This document shows positions 32,186 through 40,705 of a stretch of DNA of 64,000 bases, in pieces. The translations under genes were made by a program, and so were the position numbers. Each line of letters begins with the position of its first letter. Position 1 is the stretch's first letter. Below the pieces are notes generated by a model that searched no databases, was not told where the DNA came from, and saw only the letters and a program-made list of their open reading frames with translations. Origin of the DNA: Acidobacteriota bacterium (lineage in GTDB: Bacteria; Acidobacteriota; Terriglobia; Bryobacterales; Bryobacteraceae); contig VFZU01000011.1 in NCBI GenBank assembly GCA_016870995.1, positions 1 through 64,000 on the forward strand. Direction: 5' to 3'.

Positions 32186-33040
32186 ATGACTCGACGCGAC
32201 TTACTGATGACCTCCGCGGCAATGGCCGCGCCAATGATGACGAGTGCCCAAACAGCCGCCAAGCCGCGGCCGGGGCGGATCAAACAGGGTGTTTGCGGCG
32301 GCGTGCTGGGCCGGGGCTTCGACCTCGAACAGCGTTGCAAGATCGCAGCGGAACTGGGGGCTACCGGTCATGACCTCGTGGCGCCTAAGGACTTTCCCAT
32401 TCTGAAAAAGTACGGACTTGTGCCGACCATGGTGCCCGGTATCGGTTCGCTCATGTATAACTCAACGGACCTCTCCCGGCATGATGAGCTTGAAAAAATG
32501 GCGATCGAAGTATTGAAGTCGGCGCAGGAAGCAAAGGCTCCGAATGCGATTCTGCTGAGCGGTAACAAGTGGGGGCAGAGCATCGAGAAGTGTCTCGATA
32601 ACAATGAAAAGTTCGTTCGGCGCATCATCAAGCGTGCTGAAGACGCCGGAGTGACGTTGTGCATGGAGCTGCTGAATAGCAAGGTGAACCATCCGGATTA
32701 CGCTTGCGACCATACGTCGTATGGAGTGGAGTTGTGTAAGCGAATCGGGTCACCCAGGTTCAAGCTGCTGTATGACATCTACCATATGCAAATCATGGAA
32801 GGCGACATCATTCGGACGATCGAACAGAACTTCCAGTACATCGGCCACTTCCATACCGCCGGCAATCCGGGGCGGCATGAGTTTGATCTGCAAACCCAAG
32901 AAATGAACTACATGCCGATCGTGAAGAAGATCGCCGATCTTGGGTTCCAGGGCTGGCTCTGCCACGAATACAGCCCGCGACCTGGAAATCCAGACCCGGT
33001 GAAGACTCTGGATGCAATGTTGAAGATTTGCGAGGTGTAA
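32186..33040 (+). CDS. Tat-exported hydroxypyruvate isomerase/xylose isomerase-like TIM-barrel protein
   Basis: The 284-residue protein has a twin-arginine signal (MTRRDLLMTSAAMAAPMMTSA). The TIM barrel matches sugar-phosphate isomerase/epimerase (AP endonuclease family 2-like) proteins: CKIAAELGATGHDLVAP, VTLCMELLNSKVNHPDYACD, in which Glu of MELLN is a metal ligand, KLLYDIYHMQIMEGDI with the D-x-x-H pair, and YIGHFHTAGNPGRHE. The set E, D-H, H and the terminal CHEYSP Glu are the metal ligands seen in hydroxypyruvate isomerase (Hyi). Export is common for such enzymes in acidobacteria and planctomycetes. The true substrate is unknown. Confidence 0.85.
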   Translation: MTRRDLLMTSAAMAAPMMTSAQTAAKPRPGRIKQGVCGGVLGRGFDLEQRCKIAAELGATGHDLVAPKDFPILKKYGLVPTMVPGIGSLMYNSTDLSRHDELEKMAIEVLKSAQEAKAPNAILLSGNKWGQSIEKCLDNNEKFVRRIIKRAEDAGVTLCMELLNSKVNHPDYACDHTSYGVELCKRIGSPRFKLLYDIYHMQIMEGDIIRTIEQNFQYIGHFHTAGNPGRHEFDLQTQEMNYMPIVKKIADLGFQGWLCHEYSPRPGNPDPVKTLDAMLKICEV

Positions 33041-33044
33041 CTCG

Positions 33045-34754
33045 ATGCAGAAGTGATGGCTGGCATTGTTGCTGGTTGTTGCAGCGTCCAGCCAGGACGC
33101 GGATGTTGTGTTGCGATCCACCATGCGTTTGGTCACGGTGGATGTGGTGGTTCGCAACAAGGATCGCAAACCCGTTGGGGATTTGAGCCCTGCCGACTTT
33201 GTGGTGCTCGATAACGGGAAGAGACAAAAGGTGCGGATCTTTAAGCGTCCTTCCGAACTGGGTGTTCGCGAAGATGGGCGCGCGATCGTTGCGCGGATGC
33301 ACTTGGCTGAAGACTTGCCCGCGGGAATTGCTACGAACTTCTCAAGAGAAGCCGCAGCACCGGCTCCAGTCGTAACGGTGATTCTGTTCGACGCATTGAA
33401 CACTCCGATTGATGATCAGCGAGTCGCGTGTAAATAGATCCTACAGTTTCTTGAGCAGTTGCGGCCGCAGGATCGAGTGGGTTTGTATGTGCTCGGGGCG
33501 CGGTTGAAAATCCTGCATGATTTCACGGGAAGTGCCCAATCGCTGCTGGAGCAGATGGCGAAGTTCAAGGGAGACCCGCTGGCGAACCCAGGAACGGAAA
33601 GCAGTTTTTCCGCGTTTCTCAACGATGCGAAGATGCAGGAGATCCTTACGGATCCAAACGCGCAGGAACAGGCGATGGAGCGGATCGTTACCGACCAGTC
33701 GATCGGTGTAGAGAAATTGCAGTATCGGGTGATGAGGACGTTGGCTGGGCTCGAGTCGATTGCGAACTACCTTGCGCCTGTGCCTGGCAGGAAAAATCTC
33801 CTCTGGGTGTCGGCAGCATTTCCGAGTGTCGTGAGCACAGATGTGCGGACCGGTACAGGATCCCCGACGACGTTTGCGCATCTGGCTGATAAGGCGGCGC
33901 GTGCAATTGCGAATGCAGGGGTTGCCGTTTACCCGATTGATGCGCGAGGCGTGATGGTGGACCCGATGTATCGGGCAAAGGTCACGTCTGCAGACTATCT
34001 GATGGGCCAAGTGGTTGGATTGTCGCGAAGCCGTGGCGCAAGGCGTGGGCCGCGAGCGTCCTTTACGAGTCCGGACCCATTGGTCTATGGAGACCGTGAC
34101 GAAACCGTGGCGCATCACGATGTGATGAAGGACCTGGCCAAGCGGACTGGGGGCAAGGCATTCTATTCGAGCAACGACGCAGCTCAATCCATCCGCGAGG
34201 CGATGCAAGATGGAGAGGGGACTTACTTGCTTGGCTACTATCCGGAAGGCTACTCCGACGACGGGAAGTTCCGCCGGCTCGAGGTGAGCGTTGAGAAAGC
34301 AGGGCTGCGCGCCAAGCACCGCGAAGGATATTTCGCCGATTCAAGCCAACCTGTGCGGGATCAACGTGAACGCGAGGCTATGTGGGATCTGATGGTTGCA
34401 CCGCTGGAACTTAGCGCTGTGCCGATGGCGGTGCAGTGCGAGGCGGCGGAGCAGGGAGTGAAGGTTTCGATGCGGTTTGACGTAGCGGCGGTCACCTTGC
34501 GGCAACAGGGCGAGGCCTGGCTGGGAGAGCTTGAGATTGTGTTGTTGTATCAGGATGTGAAAGGGGCCAGCAAGGGTGGTGCGGAGCAGAAGTTGCCGCT
34601 CAAGCTCTCAAACGAGGATCGGCGTGCAGCGATGGAGGCGGGCTTGAATTATCAGCTGATGTTGCCTCGCGTGGCGGGAGCCACTTCGTTGTTGGTGGGA
34701 GTGCGTGATGTTCCCAGCGGACGTGTAGGAACCATGAAGGTGACGCCGCCCTAG
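33045..34754 (+). pseudogene. VWFA-related secreted protein (TIGR03436 type) with two in-frame stops
   Basis: From ATG 33045 the frame reads MQK, TGA, then WLALLLVVAASSQDADVV (signal peptide) and the typical VWFA-related start LVTVDVVVRNKDRKPVGDLSPADFVVLDNGK. A TAG at 33435-33437 falls where relatives have Gln in a K-Q-I-L-x-F-L segment, and the same frame then runs on for 430 codons (RPQDRVGLYVLGARLKILHDF ... GVAVYPIDARGVMVDP ... GEGTYLLGYYPEGYSDDGKFRRL). No frameshift is present over 570 codons. Two independent nonsense substitutions mark it as a young pseudogene, unless the stops are read through. It follows the isomerase-like gene by 4 bp. Its stop overlaps the convergent DUF6931 stop in CTAG. 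Confidence 0.85.
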
Positions 34755-35311
34755 GTGTAGTGGGCCCAGAGCTGGATGCGATTGGCGACGTCCATACCTT
34801 GTTTAAGAAACTCGGCAGCGATCTCTTCGGGTTGGTTGGCATTGAGCTCATAGACGGCGCACAAGACGGCAGCGTTGATGAACTTGCTCGAGATGTAGGG
34901 AACCGGTGGGGATTTCTCGCCGCTGACTTCGTTTTCGATTTCGCCGGTATAGTAGATCGCCTCGAGAACGCTTTGCGCTGCGCCGGGAGGCGTCTTGGGC
35001 ATGGCTTCCTTAGCGGCGAGACGATTTTCTTCATTGGGTTGTGCAATCCAGGCCTCAGCCAGACTCAACGCTTTGAGCTCGGCAGGATCGGATTTGGGCA
35101 ATGCTGCTTTGCGAGTGCAGAACCAGCCCCACCAGATCGATTCCCTGGGTGTAATGGCGTGGGAGAGGAAGGCGATGGAGTCCATCCAGAGCTTGCGCTC
35201 GATGAGCAATTCGGCATAGTGGCGGGCGTTTTGCGCGAGCGGAAGTAATTCTTTGGCTGGCTGTTTGAGTGCAGCCTGAATTGCAAGCTCTTTGGCGGTT
35301 CTGGCGGGCAT
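34751..35311 (-). CDS. DUF6931-like protein encoded next to vgrG
   Basis: The 186-residue soluble helical protein begins MPARTAKELAIQAALKQPAKE. The segment RKLWMDSIAFLSHAITPRESIWWGWFCTRKA (about 38-68), LSLAEAWIAQPNEENRLAAKEA and the ending FLKQGMDVANRIQLWA match what I know as DUF6931, a family often found beside VgrG genes of type VI systems. It lies 1 bp after vgrG and is surely co-translated with it. An adaptor or chaperone that loads cargo on VgrG would fit the position, but no function is established. Confidence 0.65.
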   Translation of the reverse strand: MPARTAKELAIQAALKQPAKELLPLAQNARHYAELLIERKLWMDSIAFLSHAITPRESIWWGWFCTRKAALPKSDPAELKALSLAEAWIAQPNEENRLAAKEAMPKTPPGAAQSVLEAIYYTGEIENEVSGEKSPPVPYISSKFINAAVLCAVYELNANQPEEIAAEFLKQGMDVANRIQLWAHYT

Positions 35312-35312
35312 G

Positions 35313-37142
35313 CTAGTTCTGCAAGATCATCGGGGCCTTAATCGTAATCGTGCCGGGGTTCATGCTGATTGTGGACCCGCCGATCTTCAGCTCAATGCTG
35401 GCAGGGGTGAGCGTGATGCTGGAGCCGCCACACTCCATCTTGATTTCCTGCGCGGCCTTTTCGCCGATTTTGCCCGCACTGCATTCGAGGTTGTGGTTGC
35501 CCATCGACATCGTGTGCGTCGTGCTGCCTTGGTCGAGGGTGATCTTGCGATTGCCCTGCTCGAGCTTGATGATTTGGTCGGACTTCTGAACCGTAATCGT
35601 GTGCTTGTTTTCGATCAGTTCGTCGTAGTCTTTTTGGGCATGCAGATAAATCTGCTCGCTGCCCTTTTTGTCTTCGAAGCGGAACTCGTTGAAGTCGTCG
35701 GAGGAGCCGCCTGTCGACGATCTGCTCTTGATGCCGGATTGAGTCTTGTTGGCAGGCAAGGCGTAGGGCGGCATTTGCTGGTCGTTGTAAACGCGACCCG
35801 TGATGATGGGGCGATCGGGGTCGCCTTCGATGAAGCTGACAATTACTTCCTGGCCAATGCGAGGGATGGAGATCTGGCCCCATTGCGAACCAGCCCAAGC
35901 GCTGGAAGCACGAATCCAGAAGGAAGAGTCGTCGCCTGGTTTGGTGAGGCGGTCCCAATGGAAGTGGACTTTGACGCGGCCATACTTGTCGCAGTGAATT
36001 TCATTCCCGGCAGGGCCGCAGACGATTGCGGTTTGCACTCCGTGAATGACTGGTTTCGGATGTTTACGCGTGGGCCGGAAGGGGACCTTGAACGGGATCG
36101 ACGAGAAATGAAAGGAAGCCGTTGTCCCTTCGTCGCCCGCCTCGCCGCCTTGCGCGTTCTGGCGGCAGGAGAAGCTGGAACTGAGAATGATGTAGGAGTC
36201 GTTGGTTTTGCTGTCGAAGTGGTTTTCGACTTCCATCCGGTAGCCGGGGATCAGTGTGGTCGCCACAGTGTGAGAGTGGATGATGCGCAGGCGGGCTTCT
36301 TGTTCCTCAAGGCGCATCTTCGCGTAGCGTTCGCCGTCGGCTTTGTTTTTGTAGTTGCCGGGGTAGTCATAATTCTCAGCAAGTTGCTTGCCCTTGGTGG
36401 TGGCTTCAAGGCTGACGCTGCTCTTTTCGAAATCAAAATCCTGGAAGGTGACCTTGCCGGTGTGTACCGAGATCTCCTGCTCGAGCTGATCGACCACGCC
36501 GCCCGCCGCGCCTGCGAGCGTGCCCTTGCCGTAAGGGAACTTGTAAACGTGCGGGCAGTTCTGCGTCGCGCTATTGACGTTGGACAAAATCAGTTGGTGC
36601 TTGCCGGTGGTGTGCTCGTACCAATAGAAGATGCCTTCTTCTTCTAGAATTCTCGAAATGAAATTGAAGCTGGTTTCTCGATATTGAACAGTGAACTCAC
36701 GCTTTGGGAAAGAGCCCTGGGTTTTGAACGTAAAATCCTTGATGTTGTGTTCCGTAAGGACTTTTTTGACAATCTCGACCGCGTCCATGTTGATGAAATG
36801 GCGGCAGTCGGTTTCGAGATTGAGAAACCAAAGTGAGGGCACGATGGTGATGGCCCAGTAATAAACAGGCTCCTGCTGGTTCTCGACACCAATGAGCTTG
36901 GATTTTGAAACGAGGCCATGCAGAATACGGGGTGGATAGTCCTCGCGGCGCAACGTAACGACGACGGGTTTGCGTAGTAAGTCTTCGTCGTCAATGGACT
37001 TGTCCTCGGTGGCCATCGTGATGTTGAAGCTGTAGGTGTTGGAGACATACTCGCTGCCTTCAATATTCATGAAGACGAATTTGTCTTTGCCCAGATGGGG
37101 TACCAGCACTTCGTAAGGGCGTTCTTGTTGGAGAAGCGGCAT
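35313..37142 (-). CDS. vgrG: Type VI secretion system spike protein VgrG
   Basis: The 609-residue TssI/VgrG protein shows the gp27-like N-terminal domains (residues 1-360; YETSFNFISRILEEEGIFYWYEH-like stretch at about 170-190), then the gp5 OB-fold (HFHWDRLTKPGDDSSFWIRASS, WAGSQWGQISIPRIGQEVIVSFIEGDPDRPII) and the beta-helix needle ending SIELKIGGSTISMNPGTITI. It stops at the needle, so it is an unextended VgrG without a fused effector. It forms the puncturing tip on the Hcp tube. The gene is 6 kb away from tssH and oriented like the main T6SS run. DUF6931 follows; no PAAR gene is seen. Confidence 0.95.
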   Translation of the reverse strand: MPLLQQERPYEVLVPHLGKDKFVFMNIEGSEYVSNTYSFNITMATEDKSIDDEDLLRKPVVVTLRREDYPPRILHGLVSKSKLIGVENQQEPVYYWAITIVPSLWFLNLETDCRHFINMDAVEIVKKVLTEHNIKDFTFKTQGSFPKREFTVQYRETSFNFISRILEEEGIFYWYEHTTGKHQLILSNVNSATQNCPHVYKFPYGKGTLAGAAGGVVDQLEQEISVHTGKVTFQDFDFEKSSVSLEATTKGKQLAENYDYPGNYKNKADGERYAKMRLEEQEARLRIIHSHTVATTLIPGYRMEVENHFDSKTNDSYIILSSSFSCRQNAQGGEAGDEGTTASFHFSSIPFKVPFRPTRKHPKPVIHGVQTAIVCGPAGNEIHCDKYGRVKVHFHWDRLTKPGDDSSFWIRASSAWAGSQWGQISIPRIGQEVIVSFIEGDPDRPIITGRVYNDQQMPPYALPANKTQSGIKSRSSTGGSSDDFNEFRFEDKKGSEQIYLHAQKDYDELIENKHTITVQKSDQIIKLEQGNRKITLDQGSTTHTMSMGNHNLECSAGKIGEKAAQEIKMECGGSSITLTPASIELKIGGSTISMNPGTITIKAPMILQN

Positions 37143-37159
37143 ATCGGCGAATCTTCAGT

Positions 37160-37171
37160 CTATAGCTATAG
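37160..37171. promoter_or_regulatory. Palindrome between vgrG and the TonB receptor gene
   Basis: CTATAGCTATAG is a perfect 12-bp palindrome 18 bp upstream of the vgrG ATG, in the 76-bp divergent region. It also holds TATAGC, which could act as a -10 box. Operator function is only a guess from position and symmetry. Confidence 0.3.
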
Positions 37172-37218
37172 CGTCATTCCGTGTGGAAATGGGTCTAAAT
37201 GGCGCTACCCTATTGAAA

Positions 37219-40200
37219 ATGAACCGAATTGCTGTCTTTCTGTGGATCTGTGCCAACGGTCTCATAGGGGCTCAGACCTTTACTGCGAGGCTCAGCGGGA
37301 CAGTGCTTGACCCAAGCGGCGCACCGGTTGTCGGGGCGACTGTCGTGGCGACGCAGGTGGATACCAACGCGACCAAGTCTGCGGGCACGGATGCGACGGG
37401 TGTGTATGCGATCCCGGTGCTTCCTCCCGGACTGTACGAAGTGTCTGTGACCGCAGCTGGATTTCAAAAGCGGGTCCAGAAGCAGGTTTCGCTTGAGATC
37501 AACCAGCAGGCGGCGCTCGACTTTCGGCTCGAACTGTTGAATGTTGCCACTGAAATCCAGGTGACTGAGGAAGCCCCGGTGTTGCAGACCGAGGCTGGCA
37601 GCGTGGGTACGACGATCAACTCGCAGACGATCGATGAATTGCCCCTGGTGCAGCGGGACGTCATGGCCGTGGTAAGGCTGGCGCCGGGAGTTGTGGCCAA
37701 GGGGCAGGTGGGCGATGCGCGAGGGGGGCGCGGAGTATTTAATTCCAATTTTTCGGTGGGTGGTGGCAGAACCTCGACCAATGAAGTGTTGCTCGATGGC
37801 GCGGTCAATACGATTGGTGACTTTAATGGCGTAGCCTTTAGCCCGCCGCCGGATTCCGTGCAGGAATTTCGGGTGGAGACGAACAGCTTTTCAGCGGAGT
37901 TTGGCCGGACGGGCGGTGGGGCTGTCAACATTGTCACCAAGTCGGGCGGCAACAAATATCACGGCACGGCTTACTACTATCATCAGAACGATTTTCTGAA
38001 CGCCAACAGCTTTGTGAACAACCGGTTCGGTACAGTGCGGCCTGTGTTGCGACGGCATCAATATGGCGGCACCGTCGGCGGGCCCATTTTCAAGAACAAG
38101 ACCTTTTTCTTTACGGCGTTTGAAGGGCGTCGTGAGAAAGATCCCGTGCGTTCCATCACCAGCGTGCCCACTGAACTGGAACGTAATGGCGATTTCTCCG
38201 AGACCCGGTTTCTTGGCCCGACCGGGGCTCGCCTGATTGAAATCTATGACCCCAATACGAGTCGCATTGTGGGCAATGTCAGATCTCGCGATCCATTCCC
38301 TGGCAACGTGATCCCGCGAGGGCGATTTAATCCGGTATCGTTGCGAATGCTGGCGGAGTATCCGGATGCCAACCGGGCCGGGTCTTCCATCACGGGCCGA
38401 CAGAACTATCTGTTTGCGGGCAATCGCGCGTATTCACGGGATCTCTTTACGACGCGCGTCGATCACATCTTCAATGATCGCCATCGCTTGTTTGGTCGAT
38501 TCTCGCAACAGAAATCGCTCGATGAACAACCAAGCGTGAAGGTGCGTTTCACCAATTCGAACAACACGAAGGACAGTTTTTATAACGCCGGCTTTGACGA
38601 TACTTACCAGATCACGCCGTATCTGATCAACGTGTTCCGCTACATGTATGTCCGCTATCGAGCCAACCTGGTTTCGAACACTTTGGGCTTTGACCCTACA
38701 ACGCTCGGGCTTCCGAACTACATACGGGATTCAGCGAATGTGCTGATCTATCCCAATGTTTCGGTGGGTAGCGGGATTCCTGATCTTGGGGGAACTGCCT
38801 TCAACAACCAGCCGCGCGATACGCAGGGGATTCAGAACAATCTGGTTTGGGTGAAGGGAAAGCACACTCTGAAGATGGGAGGCGAATACCGGCTGTATCG
38901 CTTTTATCCTTTCCAGGTGGCGAACCCGACAGGGGCTTACAACTTCAATCAGTTCTATACGTCGAGCGATCAGATCGGAACGGCAAGGCCTGAGCAAGGG
39001 TTGGGGCTCGCCAGCTTCCTGTTGGGCTTTGGTGCTTTCACGTACGAGAAGGTCGAGCCCTTGAGCGCCTATCAGCATTACATGGGCAGCTACTTTCAGG
39101 ACGACTTCAAGGTGACTTCGAAGCTGACCTTGAACCTGGGTATTCGATGGGAAACCGAGACAGGTACAGGCGAGGCGCACAACCGGTTGACTTACTTCGA
39201 TCCGGAAGCAGATAGTGGCACTGGGTTCAAAGGGGCACTGATGTTCACCGGGGGCCAGAGTCCCCGAACGATTCGCAAGACGAATTGGCGGAACTTCGGC
39301 CCCAGATCGGGCTTTGCCTACAGGTTGACGAACAAGACTGCTGTGCGTGGCGGGTATGGGATCTTCTACTTGCCGATCGGTCTTGAGACGGCGATTGTTA
39401 CGACCCCGTTTAACTTCAACGTCATTGCTGACGTGTTCAACCCGGACTATTCGCCGAAGACGACATTGAGCAATCCGTTTCCCGGGGGAATCGTCCGGCC
39501 GAACTCAAGCAATCGTGTGGACAACGGATCGTTCCGGCTAGGCAATAACGCCAATATCGTTTTGAGGGATCAGCCGAACAGCTATGTGCAGCAGTGGAAT
39601 TTTGCTGTGGCGCAGCAGGTGGGACGGACGAGTTCGGTGGATGTGACCTACTTCGGCAGCCGCGGTGTGCGGCTGCCAACGAACAGCCTCGAACTGAATC
39701 AGATCGACCCGAAGAATCTCGCCAATGGAGGAGCATTCTTGACCGAGCAGGTGCCGAATCCATTCTTCGGCAGAGGGCTGCCAGGACTGTTGTCTCTGCA
39801 GAGAGTTCCGCGGATGCAATTGCTCAAGCCATTCCCGCAGTTTGCTTCCCCCACGACGGCGAATGCGTTTGGGGGCAGTTTGATCTACTTCAGGCCTCCG
39901 GTGGCGGATAGCATCTACCATGCTGTGACGTTCCGCTACGAGCGAAAGTTTTCGCGCGGGTTTTCGTTGGGGGCGCACTATACGATCTCGAAAGTGCTGG
40001 AGACGGGCGGGGGAGGGAATGGGATTGCATTCCTCGACCCGGCCGGCATCCGCGACACTTACAACATCCGCCTGGAGCGTAGCGTGGGATCGTTCGATGT
40101 GCCGCAACGGTTGGTTATGACGTTTTCGACGCAATTGCCGTTTGGACGCGGCAAGAAGTATTTCAACAAGAACAAGCTGGCGAATCGGTTCATTGGCAAC

Positions 40201-40689
40201 TGGCAGTTCTTCTCGAACACCACGATGCAATCGGGGCTGCCTGTGAATGTGGGCGGGCCAGACTTGTCGCGGCTGGCGGGAGCGAATCCTTCGCGCGCTT
40301 CGGTGGTGCCCGGGATCAATCCAGAGTTTCCGCTGTCGCAGTCGATTGCGAACAGCCGGGATTGGTCGAATGCCTGTGGATGTACGAAGCCCTGGTTTGA
40401 CCCTGCAGCATTCCGCACCACGCCGGAGTTTCAGATTCCAAACGGGCCGCGATTCCTGCCGAACATTCGCGAGGGATGGCTGCGGTCGACCGATGTGAAT
40501 CTACAGAAGTCGGTGTTCATTACCGAGAAAATTCGCATGTCGCTACAGTTGCGGGCGTTCAATGTGTTGAACCAGGTTTCGTTCGGCGGACCAAGTGTGG
40601 TCACCGTCGGGCAGGCGAACTTTGGCAGCGCAGGGGGAGTTGTGGACAATGCCCGCCGGGCCGAGGTAGGGGCAAAAATCTACTTCTAA
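37219..40689 (+). CDS. TonB-dependent receptor (Oar-like) with N-terminal regulatory-like domain
   Basis: From ATG 37219 the protein has 1156 residues: signal peptide (MNRIAVFLWICANGLIGAQ), carboxypeptidase-regulatory-like domain (LSGTVLDPSGAPVVGATVVA), plug (IDELPLVQRDVMAVVRLAPG, FSVGGGRTSTNEVLLDGA, VQEFRVETNSFSAEFGR, GGAVNIVTKSGGNKYHGTAYYY) and a 22-strand-type barrel (QQWNFAVAQQVGRTSSVDVTYFG, RMQLLKPFPQF). It matches the length of intact Oar-like proteins of acidobacteria, which handle large substrates at the outer membrane. The cargo is unknown. It is followed 16 bp later by the M16 peptidase gene, so peptide or protein uptake or processing is a reasonable guess. It differs in orientation from the T6SS genes around it. 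Confidence 0.95.
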   Translation: MNRIAVFLWICANGLIGAQTFTARLSGTVLDPSGAPVVGATVVATQVDTNATKSAGTDATGVYAIPVLPPGLYEVSVTAAGFQKRVQKQVSLEINQQAALDFRLELLNVATEIQVTEEAPVLQTEAGSVGTTINSQTIDELPLVQRDVMAVVRLAPGVVAKGQVGDARGGRGVFNSNFSVGGGRTSTNEVLLDGAVNTIGDFNGVAFSPPPDSVQEFRVETNSFSAEFGRTGGGAVNIVTKSGGNKYHGTAYYYHQNDFLNANSFVNNRFGTVRPVLRRHQYGGTVGGPIFKNKTFFFTAFEGRREKDPVRSITSVPTELERNGDFSETRFLGPTGARLIEIYDPNTSRIVGNVRSRDPFPGNVIPRGRFNPVSLRMLAEYPDANRAGSSITGRQNYLFAGNRAYSRDLFTTRVDHIFNDRHRLFGRFSQQKSLDEQPSVKVRFTNSNNTKDSFYNAGFDDTYQITPYLINVFRYMYVRYRANLVSNTLGFDPTTLGLPNYIRDSANVLIYPNVSVGSGIPDLGGTAFNNQPRDTQGIQNNLVWVKGKHTLKMGGEYRLYRFYPFQVANPTGAYNFNQFYTSSDQIGTARPEQGLGLASFLLGFGAFTYEKVEPLSAYQHYMGSYFQDDFKVTSKLTLNLGIRWETETGTGEAHNRLTYFDPEADSGTGFKGALMFTGGQSPRTIRKTNWRNFGPRSGFAYRLTNKTAVRGGYGIFYLPIGLETAIVTTPFNFNVIADVFNPDYSPKTTLSNPFPGGIVRPNSSNRVDNGSFRLGNNANIVLRDQPNSYVQQWNFAVAQQVGRTSSVDVTYFGSRGVRLPTNSLELNQIDPKNLANGGAFLTEQVPNPFFGRGLPGLLSLQRVPRMQLLKPFPQFASPTTANAFGGSLIYFRPPVADSIYHAVTFRYERKFSRGFSLGAHYTISKVLETGGGGNGIAFLDPAGIRDTYNIRLERSVGSFDVPQRLVMTFSTQLPFGRGKKYFNKNKLANRFIGNWQFFSNTTMQSGLPVNVGGPDLSRLAGANPSRASVVPGINPEFPLSQSIANSRDWSNACGCTKPWFDPAAFRTTPEFQIPNGPRFLPNIREGWLRSTDVNLQKSVFITEKIRMSLQLRAFNVLNQVSFGGPSVVTVGQANFGSAGGVVDNARRAEVGAKIYF

Positions 40690-40705
40690 GGCGTACCATT
40701 GAGGT

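Noticed and set aside
7193..33437. Genetic-code change or stop reassignment to explain the internal stops
   Set aside because: All three stop codons are involved, and the many intact genes here end normally with all three.
35292..36647. Plus-strand frame of about 451 codons opposite vgrG
   Set aside because: Antisense to an unambiguous VgrG; Val/Ala/Leu-rich composition typical of antisense frames in GC-rich DNA.
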